Position numbers and translations under genes: made by a program. A DNA stretch of 7,097 nucleotides from Clostridiaceae bacterium UBA5444 (lineage in GTDB: Bacteria > Bacillota > Clostridia > Clostridiales > Oxobacteraceae), in contig DIRE01000011.1 in assembly GCA_002426575.1 (NCBI GenBank), forward strand, positions 28,115 through 35,211, read 5' to 3'. Positions 1 through 5,603 of the stretch are shown one piece after another (positions within the stretch are counted from its first letter, which is position 1; each line of letters opens with the position of its first letter). The notes under the pieces are model-generated. The model made no database searches. It saw nothing but the letters and a program-made list of their open reading frames with translations, and was not told the origin of the DNA.

Positions 1-99
1 CCATTTTTCCCAGGGCCATTCGCACCAGGACCTTTTTTCCCAGGCCCCACCTTTGGGCCACCATTTTTGACAGGATTTCTTTTAGGAACTCTCATATAA
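1..99 (+). CDS. C-terminal end of a Pro/Gly/Phe-rich protein (partial)
   Basis: Only the last 32 codons are inside the window; the frame is open from base 1 and ends at TAA 97-99. The visible residues are low complexity, with repeated P-F-F-P-G-P / F-A-P-G-P / F-G-P-P units, followed by a hydrophobic tail (F-L-L-G-T-L-I). A perfect intrinsic terminator begins 3 bases after the stop, which is the main reason for choosing this strand. The opposite strand also has an open frame, starting with ATG at 95, but it has no Shine-Dalgarno and would start right on top of the hairpin. Pro/Gly/aromatic-rich tails of this sort occur in cell-surface or spore-coat-type proteins, but that is only a resemblance; no function can be given from 32 residues. 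Confidence 0.5.
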   Translation, partial: PFFPGPFAPGPFFPGPTFGPPFLTGFLLGTLI

Positions 100-102
100 A
101 AT

Positions 103-133
103 AAAAAATGCATCTTTACTAGATGCATTTTTT
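103..133. terminator. Bidirectional intrinsic terminator between convergent genes
   Basis: A perfect 12-bp inverted repeat (AAAAAATGCATC / GATGCATTTTTT) encloses a 7-base loop. The A-run on one side and T-run on the other let it act in both directions: for the Pro/Gly-rich gene ending at 99 (plus) and for the SpoIID-domain gene ending at 172 (minus). Confidence 0.9.
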
Positions 134-171
134 ATTTTGATTAAGTATGTGCCTTAAAATATGGCTTTATG

Positions 172-2064
172 CTAATATATTTTTTCAATGTTTATATCTT
201 TATAATAGGTTTTTAATATTTTATCAAATGGGTATCCTTCCTTTGAAAGATAAGCTGCACCATATTGGCTCATTCCTACACCATGGCCATACCCTCCACC
301 ATAGAGTGTAACGTTTTTTAACTTCCCATCTGAATCCTTTTCAATATCAAAAGTAAAGAATGCTGAAGGAAGCATGGATGCATTTTTTAAATCGTCTCCT
401 TTTATCCTATTTATTAAAACGTCTTTATTAGAACCTGTATCAGATTTTCGAGGCCGTATTACATATCGTACATTTAGCTCCTTTATAATCTTATAGGTGC
501 CATTATCTCCAACAATTAAAAGCTCCATTATATTGCCGCCTTTACCCCGTTTAAGAACCTTTATGTCTAAAAGATTACCTATTGGGTTACTAGGTATATC
601 CTTGCTCACAAAACCATCTTTGGTTTTAGTTAATATATAATTTTTTTGATCTTTATATACTAATGGTAAATTTTTTTCAATTGTATTTTCAAGCTCATCT
701 TTTGTAAATGATACCTTCCATCTAAAATATGGAGAGTTAGAATCATAACCTTTAATATCCCAATCTTTATAGAACCTCATTGCATCATCTTCAGAGGATA
801 AATCATATTCTTCTTTATTTAAAAGAAAGTTTTTTACTACAAGGTAAGGCTTATTAGTCCCTGGGAGCTTACCATCACTAGCCCAAATATCTCCCGCATT
901 TGCACCAAAACCATGGGATGTTGAATAATATTTTGCATCTATAAGTGAGCCTTTATATTTCATTACAAGACCATTTGTGCTATTTATGGCTTTAATTGCT
1001 TTAGGATCTTCAACACTGTTGTTGTATACCTGGCTCATTGTACTATCGTCAACATGAAAACCATCTTTGGCAAACTTTCCATTTAATAAATCAGATACTG
1101 CATAAGTTCTTGCTGCAACAGACTGCGCTTTTAGTGCTTCAAGTCCAAAAGAGGATGGCATCTCGCTTGGCACTACTTGATATAGGTAACTTTCAATTGG
1201 GATTTCGTTAATAAGTGTTAATTTGTTTGATACTTTATTTACTTCAAAGTTGCTCCTATAAGTTGGGTTTCCATACCCTCTTTTAAATGAAAGCATCTTT
1301 ATTATAGAATATTGTTCCTGAGGCAATATATATGTTCTATTTTTAAATGTATATGAGCTGCCGTCTGCATCTATATAAAGTCCATCTTGCGAAGGCTTTA
1401 TAGTAACATTTGTATTTGCTGGTACGTTTATATATCTATTATCCTTTTTGTCTTCTATTTTAACTGGCTTATCACAAGTAAATTCAACAGAATCGTGAAG
1501 AAGAGATTCAAAGTTTGTATTTTTTATGCCTACCCTTATTAAGTCTAATTCATCTTCTCCTGATATTATTATAGTCTTAATTGCCCCTTTATTATCTTTA
1601 TATACATCCACGTTTTTAGCTCCCACGTGTACAGAAGAAGGAGAAAGGTTTGAAATATCTGTATCATTTATTCTATATACATTAACCCCTTCTGACACAG
1701 GAATATTTCCTGAGTATTCAAGCTCTAAAGATTCAGGTGTCTTTGACATTATCTTTTCATTTACTGGCTCAATATATTTTGTAAGTTTTACAATCCTGTT
1801 TTTACGATGCTTAAAATCCACAACACCTTTATCTAAATCAATATATTTGTTGTTTGTAGTAAATGTTTCAAGATTTCCATCTATATACATCTCATACTTA
1901 AAACCCTTGCCAGAATCCTCTTTACTTACAATTAGACCATGTTCAACATTCTTTACAAATATTACATCTAATTTATATAGGGTAATGAAAATAATAATTA
2001 GTAAAAAGGCCATACCTAAAAGTAACCAGAGTAACTTTTTTTGCTTCCTATTGTATTTTTTCAA
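172..2064 (-). CDS. Membrane-anchored SpoIID/LytB-domain protein, putative peptidoglycan lytic transglycosylase
   Basis: Predicted 630-residue envelope protein. A Lys/Arg-rich start is followed by one hydrophobic segment at about residues 11-36 and then a long extracytoplasmic part. About residues 280-600 form the SpoIID/LytB region. Its hallmarks are P-S-E-M-P (Glu301, equivalent to the catalytic Glu of SpoIID), A-L-K-A-Q-S-V-A-A-R-T-Y-A (310-322), a Y-S-T-S-H-G stretch near 380-385, and the C-terminal G-G-G-Y-G-H-G-V-G-M-S-Q-Y-G-A (589-603). SpoIID cleaves denuded glycan strands during engulfment. This protein is almost twice the usual SpoIID length because of about 270 residues between the anchor and the domain, so it is better called a SpoIID-domain protein than spoIID itself. 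The start is the TTG at 2064, because GGGAGGG lies 7 bases before it and the product begins M-K-K-Y-N-R-K; the frame can be extended to a GTG at 2106, which has no ribosome site. It appears monocistronic and ends with TAG. Confidence 0.9.
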   Translation of the reverse strand: MKKYNRKQKKLLWLLLGMAFLLIIIFITLYKLDVIFVKNVEHGLIVSKEDSGKGFKYEMYIDGNLETFTTNNKYIDLDKGVVDFKHRKNRIVKLTKYIEPVNEKIMSKTPESLELEYSGNIPVSEGVNVYRINDTDISNLSPSSVHVGAKNVDVYKDNKGAIKTIIISGEDELDLIRVGIKNTNFESLLHDSVEFTCDKPVKIEDKKDNRYINVPANTNVTIKPSQDGLYIDADGSSYTFKNRTYILPQEQYSIIKMLSFKRGYGNPTYRSNFEVNKVSNKLTLINEIPIESYLYQVVPSEMPSSFGLEALKAQSVAARTYAVSDLLNGKFAKDGFHVDDSTMSQVYNNSVEDPKAIKAINSTNGLVMKYKGSLIDAKYYSTSHGFGANAGDIWASDGKLPGTNKPYLVVKNFLLNKEEYDLSSEDDAMRFYKDWDIKGYDSNSPYFRWKVSFTKDELENTIEKNLPLVYKDQKNYILTKTKDGFVSKDIPSNPIGNLLDIKVLKRGKGGNIMELLIVGDNGTYKIIKELNVRYVIRPRKSDTGSNKDVLINRIKGDDLKNASMLPSAFFTFDIEKDSDGKLKNVTLYGGGYGHGVGMSQYGAAYLSKEGYPFDKILKTYYKDINIEKIY

Positions 2065-2071
2065 ATCAATA

Positions 2072-2078
2072 CCCTCCC
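2072..2078 (-). promoter_or_regulatory. Ribosome binding site fixing the TTG start of the SpoIID-domain gene
   Basis: GGGAGGG on the minus strand sits 7 bases upstream of TTG (2064-2062). No comparable site precedes the GTG at 2106, so the shorter product is preferred. Confidence 0.8.
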
Positions 2079-2115
2079 ATACACCATATTCCACCACTAA
2101 TTCCACTAATATTCT

Positions 2116-2157
2116 AAAAACACCTACTATTATTATATTATATAATAGTTTTGTAGG
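2116..2157 (-). terminator. Probable intrinsic terminator after the Hsp20 gene
   Basis: Reading the minus strand, CCTAC, a 5-base bulge, then TATTAT / ATAATA around an 8-base AT loop and GTAGG form an interrupted hairpin, followed by T-G-T-T-T-T-T. It starts 21 bases after the Hsp20 stop. The inner stem is AT only, so it is moderate at best; incomplete termination would let Hsp20 transcripts run into the SpoIID-domain gene. Confidence 0.5.
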
Positions 2158-2178
2158 ATAGGGAGGTTTGGTATCTAT

Positions 2179-2661
2179 TTATTTTTTAAATTGTATTTTT
2201 ATAGTATTTTCAACGATATTCCCAGACTTTGGAATCTTTATCTCTAGCACTCCATTTTCATATATGGCTTCTATTTTTTCATCATCCACTTTAAATGGTA
2301 GTTCAACAACCCTGTCAAAAGCCCCAAATAGGCATTCACCTTTTATTTTTTTAAGAGTTTTTTTATCTTGATTTTGGTATTTATCTTTTGATACTCCCTT
2401 TATGTTTAATCTATTTGATGTAATTGAAATCTGAACATCTTCAGCAGAAATAAGGCCTGGAATCTCAGCAAGAATCAATAAAAAGCCTTCATTTTCATAA
2501 ATATCAATTTTTGGCCTCTCAGTGGTTACCACATCGCAAAGTCCATTCCAAAAGTCCTCTCCAACGCTATCAGTAATCACTTTTTTTAAGTACCTTAAAT
2601 TAGTGTTGGCATTGGTGTTAGCGTTGGTGTTGATATTTTCATTATTTTGATTATTTCTCAA
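2179..2661 (-). CDS. Hsp20/alpha-crystallin small heat-shock protein
   Basis: A 160-residue ATP-independent holdase chaperone that would bind unfolding proteins in the cytoplasm as an oligomer. The alpha-crystallin domain runs from about residue 48 to 146: E-R-P-K-I-D-I-Y-E, then A-E-I-P-G (65-69), G-A-F-D-R-V-V-E-L-P (113-122), and the signature A-I-Y-E-N-G-V-L-E-I-K-I-P-K (132-145). The short tail carries the I-x-I motif (I154-K-I156) that docks neighbouring dimers. The N-terminal arm is unusual: Asn/Thr/Ala-rich, with N-T-N-A-N-T-N-A-N-T-N at 11-21. The start is a TTG with AGGAGG 7 bases upstream, and no Met codon follows that could replace it. Length and motifs are normal for the family. 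A weak promoter (TTGTCT, 17 bp, TATGAC; 2725-2753, minus) can be read upstream. I see no CIRCE or CtsR operator. Confidence 0.95.
   Translation of the reverse strand: MRNNQNNENINTNANTNANTNLRYLKKVITDSVGEDFWNGLCDVVTTERPKIDIYENEGFLLILAEIPGLISAEDVQISITSNRLNIKGVSKDKYQNQDKKTLKKIKGECLFGAFDRVVELPFKVDDEKIEAIYENGVLEIKIPKSGNIVENTIKIQFKK
2603..2638. repeat. 12-bp tandem repeat coding the Asn-rich arm of Hsp20
   Basis: Three tandem 12-base units of the form GTGTTNGCNTTG (2603-2614, 2615-2626, and a diverged 2627-2638) encode the repeating N-T-N-A stretch. The unit is a multiple of three, so gain or loss of copies would keep the frame. Confidence 0.75.
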
Positions 2662-2668
2662 AAGGTTT

Positions 2669-2674
2669 CCTCCT
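2669..2674 (-). promoter_or_regulatory. Ribosome binding site for the TTG start of Hsp20
   Basis: AGGAGG on the minus strand lies 7 bases before TTG 2661-2659. It is the only strong site upstream of the conserved region and so decides the start. Confidence 0.85.
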
Positions 2675-2821
2675 AGAAATTTATTCTTATTATTAATATA
2701 CGTAGCGGAGGCGAAAAGGTGCTAGTCATATAAAAGTAAAGAATAGCAGACAAAAAAAGGCATAATTTACTTTTGCAATTAAGTTTATAACCAATATAAC
2801 GCCAAAAGTACAAAAAAAGGG

Positions 2822-2850
2822 TAGAAAAAAGATAGATATAGTTGTATAAT
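2822..2850 (+). promoter_or_regulatory. Candidate sigma-A promoter of the FMN lipoprotein
   Basis: A perfect TATAAT at 2845-2850 lies 17 bases after a weak -35, TAGAAA (4 of 6). Transcription would start near 2857 and give a leader of about 88 bases that includes the palindrome at 2882-2911. Confidence 0.4.
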
Positions 2851-2881
2851 ATGCTAACATGGATTTAGTTATAGGTTCATG

Positions 2882-2911
2882 TTTTTATGTAGATTTTATT
2901 TTACATAAAAA
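2882..2911 (+). repeat. Perfect 10-bp inverted repeat in the lipoprotein leader
   Basis: TTTTTATGTA and TACATAAAAA are exact inverted copies around a 10-base loop. The element ends 14 bases before the Shine-Dalgarno AAAGGGGGGTG (2926-2936). It could be a repressor operator downstream of the promoter or an RNA hairpin; it has no U-run, so it is not a typical terminator. Confidence 0.6.
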
Positions 2912-2944
2912 TCTATTGTACCTTGAAAGGGGGGTGTACAGACT

Positions 2945-3352
2945 ATGAAAAAAATATTTTCACTTATGTTAACAGTTGTATTAGTTGCTGCTGTATTTGT
3001 TGGTTGTGGTGCCAAAACCTATAAGGATGGTAGCTACAAGCAAGAAGGAGAAGTAGACGACCATGGCTGGAAGCCTGAAATTAATATCACTGTAGCAGAC
3101 GGAAAAATAACAGAAGTTGTATATGATGAGTTTGCAAAGGAAGATAACCACAAGAAGAGTGAGGATGAGGCTTACAAAGAAGCATATTCCGCCCAAGTAC
3201 CAGGTGCAGACCAAAAGGTAAACTATGAAAAGTTATCAGCAGGTCTTGTAGAAAAACAGGATCCTAGCAAAGTTGATGCTGTTGCAGGTGCTACAACTAC
3301 AACTAATACTTTCAAAGAATTAGCTAAGAAAGCATTAGAACAAGCAAAATAA
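2945..3352 (+). CDS. FMN-binding-domain lipoprotein (PplA-like, single domain)
   Basis: A 135-residue exported lipoprotein. The signal peptide (M-K-K-I then a hydrophobic core) ends in a lipobox F-V-G-C, so Cys21 would be lipidated and the protein anchored on the outer face of the membrane. The remainder is one FMN_bind domain: Y-K-D-G-S-Y (26-31), G-K-I-T-E-V-V-Y-D-E (53-62), and the flavinylation motif D-A-V-A-G-A-T-T-T-T (111-120), in which Thr119 is the expected site of covalent FMN attachment by an ApbE-type transferase. The family includes Listeria PplA, which carries electrons in flavin-based extracellular electron transfer; PplA has two such domains, here there is one. No apbE, ndh2 or eet genes are in view, so the partner is unknown. 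The start is well set by AAAGGGGGGTG 8 bases upstream. It is a single-gene unit with its own promoter candidate and terminator. Confidence 0.9.
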   Translation: MKKIFSLMLTVVLVAAVFVGCGAKTYKDGSYKQEGEVDDHGWKPEINITVADGKITEVVYDEFAKEDNHKKSEDEAYKEAYSAQVPGADQKVNYEKLSAGLVEKQDPSKVDAVAGATTTTNTFKELAKKALEQAK

Positions 3353-3359
3353 ATAATAA

Positions 3360-3395
3360 AAAAGGTCTTTAGGCTAAACAGCTTAAAGGCCTTTT
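3360..3395. terminator. Bidirectional intrinsic terminator between FMN lipoprotein and phosphoglucomutase
   Basis: AAAAGGTCTTTAGGC pairs over 15 positions (two G-T wobbles) with GCTTAAAGGCCTTTT around the loop TAAACA, flanked by A- and T-rich runs. It starts 7 bases after the lipoprotein stop and lies 10 bases beyond the phosphoglucomutase stop, so it serves both convergent genes. Confidence 0.9.
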
Positions 3396-3405
3396 AATAT
3401 TATTT

Positions 3406-5115
3406 TTATTTTTTAATTATCATATCAATCACATTTGTAAACCCATCTAGAAGAGATTTAAGCTTTTCTTCAGCATCTTTATTATTCTTTCCTATTACTG
3501 AGAAATATATCTTTATCTTTGGTTCTGTTCCTGATGGCCTTATGCTAATTACTGAGCTTTTATCTGTAATTAATTGGAGTACATCAGATTTTGGAAGGTC
3601 GCCTACACCTTTTTCGTAGTCTTTAATTTCATTTATATTCTCAAATCCTACTTTTTTAGGGGGGTTGACTCTTAACATTTTCATTATCTTGTTAATGAGT
3701 TCGCTTCCTTCTTTGCCTTTCATTACAATGGATTTTAAACTCTCTTTGTAGTATCCATAAGTTTTATATATATTTTCTAATGCTTCATAAATTGTTATTC
3801 CTTTTTCCTTATAATATACACCCATTTCTGCGACAAGGGTTGATGCAATTACTGCATCTTTATCTCTGACAAAGGTTCCAGCAAGGTATCCATAACTTTC
3901 TTCATATCCAAACAAGAAGGTATTAGAACCTGACTTTTCAAATTCGTCAATTTTATCTCCTATATACTTAAACCCCGTTAATGTATCAATGGTTTTTATG
4001 CCATACCCTTCAGCTATCTTTCTTCCTATTTCAGATGTTACTATTGTTTTAATTATTACACCATTGTCTGGAAGAGAATTTCTTTCCTTAAGCTGGGAGA
4101 GTATATAATTTACAAGCAGTGCCCCAACTTGATTACCAGTTAAATTTAAATATTTGCCTTCTAAGTCTTTAACACAAATTCCTAGCCTATCGCAATCAGG
4201 ATCTGTACCAAGTATTAAATCAGGCTCAATCTCTTTTGCCATATCAAGAGCTATATTAAATGCACTTTTCTCCTCAGGATTTGGGGACTTTACAGTGCTA
4301 AAATTAGGATCAGGCATCTCTTGCTGAGCAACTACAAATACTTTATTAAAGCCTGCTTCAGCTAAGGACCTTCTAACAGGTTTATTACCAGAGCCATGAA
4401 GAGGTGTATATATTATTTTGAATGTATCCTTATGCTTTTCTATTAAATCTTTATTAAGAAGGAGGGATTGAACATCCTTTGTGTATATGCTGTCTATCTC
4501 CTCACCTATAACTGCAAATAACCCTTCGCCCTTTGCAGTGTCAAGGTTCTTATATTTAATATGAGAAAAGTCAGAAACATTATTTATCTCTTCAAGTATT
4601 TTATCTGCCATGCTAAGGGAAACTTGAGCGCCATCCTCCCAGTACACCTTATACCCATTGTATGCAGCAGGGTTATGGCTTGCAGTGATTACTACTCCAG
4701 ATATGGCACTTAGCTTTCTTACTGCATAGGAAAGCTCTGGCGTTGGCCTTAAATCATCAAATACATAAGCCTTTATACCATTGCCTGCAAAAACGCTAGC
4801 AGCCTCCATGGCAAATTCTCTAGATTTATTTCTGCTATCATATGCAATTACAACCCCACGAAGCTTTGGATTTGATTCAACTTTTTTTATGTAATTTGAA
4901 AGCCCCTGAGAAACTTTCCTGACTACATATATATTCATTCTATTTGTTCCTGCACCAATAACTCCCCTTAATCCGCCAGTTCCAAATTCCAAGTCTTTAT
5001 AGAACCTATCTTCTATTTCCTTTTTATTATCTTTTATTTTAATAAGTTCTTTTTTTGTTACATCATCAATGTATGGACTCGAAAGCCACATTTTGTATTT
5101 TTCTAAAAAATCCAT
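3406..5115 (-). CDS. pgcA: Alpha-phosphoglucomutase / phosphomannomutase family enzyme
   Basis: A 569-residue cytoplasmic enzyme of the alpha-D-phosphohexomutase superfamily, interconverting glucose 1-phosphate and glucose 6-phosphate (possibly also mannose phosphates) and so feeding UDP-glucose and envelope glycans. All four family regions are visible: the phosphoserine loop T-A-S-H-N-P (catalytic Ser146), the Mg-binding loop D-P-D-C-D-R (305-310; D305, D307 and D309 are metal ligands, with Cys where Ala is commoner), the sugar-binding loop G-Y-E-E-S-Y-G (403-409), and the phosphate-binding loop R-P-S-G-T-E-P (526-532). Near the N-terminus F-G-T-G-G-L-R-G (44-51) is also typical. Length and the G-Y-E-E-S-Y-G form match Bacillus PgcA better than the GlmM group, hence the symbol, which I hold less firmly than the function. 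ATG start with AGGAG 9 bases upstream; TAA stop. Single gene with a terminator shared with its convergent neighbour. Confidence 0.95.
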   Translation of the reverse strand: MDFLEKYKMWLSSPYIDDVTKKELIKIKDNKKEIEDRFYKDLEFGTGGLRGVIGAGTNRMNIYVVRKVSQGLSNYIKKVESNPKLRGVVIAYDSRNKSREFAMEAASVFAGNGIKAYVFDDLRPTPELSYAVRKLSAISGVVITASHNPAAYNGYKVYWEDGAQVSLSMADKILEEINNVSDFSHIKYKNLDTAKGEGLFAVIGEEIDSIYTKDVQSLLLNKDLIEKHKDTFKIIYTPLHGSGNKPVRRSLAEAGFNKVFVVAQQEMPDPNFSTVKSPNPEEKSAFNIALDMAKEIEPDLILGTDPDCDRLGICVKDLEGKYLNLTGNQVGALLVNYILSQLKERNSLPDNGVIIKTIVTSEIGRKIAEGYGIKTIDTLTGFKYIGDKIDEFEKSGSNTFLFGYEESYGYLAGTFVRDKDAVIASTLVAEMGVYYKEKGITIYEALENIYKTYGYYKESLKSIVMKGKEGSELINKIMKMLRVNPPKKVGFENINEIKDYEKGVGDLPKSDVLQLITDKSSVISIRPSGTEPKIKIYFSVIGKNNKDAEEKLKSLLDGFTNVIDMIIKK

Positions 5116-5316
5116 AGAATCACGCTCCTATTAAATAATCTTTATGTTAAATATTCTTTACACATAATAGTATATATTAATTTCACAAAAAAAGTATATT
5201 AAATACGATATATATATACCTGTAACATAAAATTCGATAAAATATACTATATTATTATAATACCCTTATACCATATGAAATTTACCACTAATTATAGCTA
5301 TATTGGGGGTGGGATT
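5116..5316. promoter_or_regulatory. Very AT-rich divergent promoter region
   Basis: This region must hold the promoters of the phosphoglucomutase (leftward) and of the small TGA-containing gene (rightward). Rightward, a perfect TATAAT lies at 5256-5261, with a poor -35 (TTCGAT, 5233-5238) at 17-bp spacing. Leftward, several AT-rich -10-like strings exist but none has a convincing -35. No repeats longer than simple AT runs and no RNA element were recognised. Confidence 0.4.
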
Positions 5317-5517
5317 TTGGTAAATGAAAATAGTATAATAATAAATATTTTAACTGATTACCCAAATGCAGAATATGTACTGAGAAAGTATGGCATAAAG
5401 CCTTTTGGGTGAGGTTCTTATTCACATACAAGCATAGGATATGCTGCAGATATGTTAAATATTGATATTAATAGGCTTTTAAGAGAAATAAATGCTGCAA
5501 TAAGGCGGGGAATATGA
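5317..5517 (+). CDS. Small DUF1858-type redox-domain protein with in-frame TGA; candidate selenoprotein
   Basis: Sixty-six codons from TTG 5317 to TGA 5515-5517, interrupted by one in-frame TGA at 5410-5412 (codon 32). With U for that codon the central part reads D-Y-P-N-A-E-Y-V-L-R-K-Y-G-I, then K-P-F-G-U-G-S-Y-S-H-T, then S-I-G-Y-A-A-D-M-L-N-I-D, then I-N-R-L-L-R-E-I-N. This fits, without gaps, the DUF1858 pattern (Y-P-x-A-x-x-V-L, Y-G-x-x-C-x-G-C, 10 residues, A-A, then I-D and L-L). The TGA sits on the second Cys, while the first Cys is Pro. The same frame continues coherently on both sides. GGGGGTG (5305-5311) precedes the TTG by 5 bases and resembles the site of the FMN lipoprotein; an in-frame ATG at 5275 lacks a ribosome site. 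A SECIS-like hairpin follows the TGA and an intrinsic terminator overlaps the stop. TGG is used for Trp elsewhere and TGA ends this gene, so a recoded Trp is unlikely. Sec insertion is inferred; the alternative is a fresh nonsense mutation. Confidence 0.65.
5424..5455 (+). promoter_or_regulatory. Candidate bacterial SECIS hairpin
   Basis: Eleven bases after the in-frame TGA, ACATA (5424-5428) pairs with TATGT (5451-5455). After an internal loop of 2 and 5 bases, AGCATA (5431-5436) pairs with TATGCT (5440-5445), closed by the triloop GGA (5437-5439). Bacterial SECIS elements lie inside the coding region just after the UGA, with a short upper stem and at least one G in the first two loop bases; the loop here starts 24 bases after the TGA. 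All these conditions are met, but a 6-bp stem alone could arise by chance. Confidence 0.55.
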
Positions 5518-5531
5518 TTTTCATATTCCCC
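5507..5531 (+). terminator. Intrinsic terminator overlapping the stop codon of the TGA-containing gene
   Basis: GGGGAATATGA and TCATATTCCCC form a perfect 11-bp stem with a TTT loop, followed by TTATCTTT. The final TGA (5515-5517) is the top of the left arm, so gene and terminator overlap. It marks the end of a real small transcription unit. Confidence 0.85.
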
Positions 5532-5537
5532 TTATCT

Positions 5538-5598
5538 TTGGCAAACAACGGCATAACTTAACCAAAAGGTGGCAGGCATCTTCCAGTTAAGTTATGGC
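5538..5598 (+). repeat. Palindromic repeat, copy 1
   Basis: A flank TTGGCAAACAAC (5538-5549) is followed by a palindrome whose arms CATAACTTAAC and GTTAAGTTATG match exactly over 11 bases, with GGCAGGC (5571-5577) in the centre. The unit starts again about 55 bases downstream (copy 2), and its left flank reappears at the window end (copy 3). No protein is encoded. Confidence 0.75.
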
Positions 5599-5603
5599 AA
5601 CCT

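Larger units (their letters stand above)
2675..2944. other. Divergent intergenic region between Hsp20 and the FMN lipoprotein
   Basis: No ORF of note. On the left a short, unusually GC-rich patch (2701-2725, within the Hsp20 leader) contains TAGC...GCTA. In the middle an 11-base element ACAAAAAAAGG occurs twice, exactly 60 bases apart (2750-2760 and 2810-2820), and between the copies TACTTTTG (2768-2775) pairs with CAAAAGTA (2803-2810). On the right are a promoter candidate and a 10-bp palindrome for the lipoprotein gene. No tRNA or known riboswitch was recognised. Confidence 0.6.

Noticed and set aside
1..95. Minus-strand frame beginning ATG at 95 (M-R-V-P-K-R-N-P..., Gly/Pro/Lys-rich)
   Set aside because: It has no Shine-Dalgarno and would start about 8 bases past a perfect terminator hairpin. 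The plus-strand frame ending at 97-99 explains the terminator better, though the matter is not fully settled.
2065..2106. GTG start at 2106 for the SpoIID-domain protein
   Set aside because: It has no ribosome site and adds 14 residues before the natural M-K-K-Y-N-R-K start. The TTG at 2064 has GGGAGGG at the right distance.
1526..2161. 211-codon plus-strand open frame
   Set aside because: It lies entirely opposite the SpoIID-domain gene, whose motifs are unmistakable. Its Ser/Thr/Phe/Ile-rich composition is that of an antisense shadow.
2168..2371. 67-codon plus-strand frame
   Set aside because: Antisense to the conserved alpha-crystallin domain of Hsp20, with no ribosome site.
2701..2725. 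CIRCE-like heat-shock operator in the Hsp20 leader
   Set aside because: Only TAGC...GCTA is palindromic; the 9-base TTAGCACTC arms and the 9-base spacer of CIRCE are absent.
2981..3214. 77-codon minus-strand frame
   Set aside because: Antisense to the FMN-binding lipoprotein, with no family features.
5275..5316. In-frame ATG at 5275 as start of the TGA-containing gene
   Set aside because: It has no Shine-Dalgarno, and the added residues do not belong to the domain. The TTG at 5317 follows GGGGGTG.
5410..5412. TGA read as tryptophan under an alternative genetic code
   Set aside because: TGG serves for Trp in all other genes here, the same small gene ends in TGA, and the gene content is that of Clostridia, which use the standard bacterial code.
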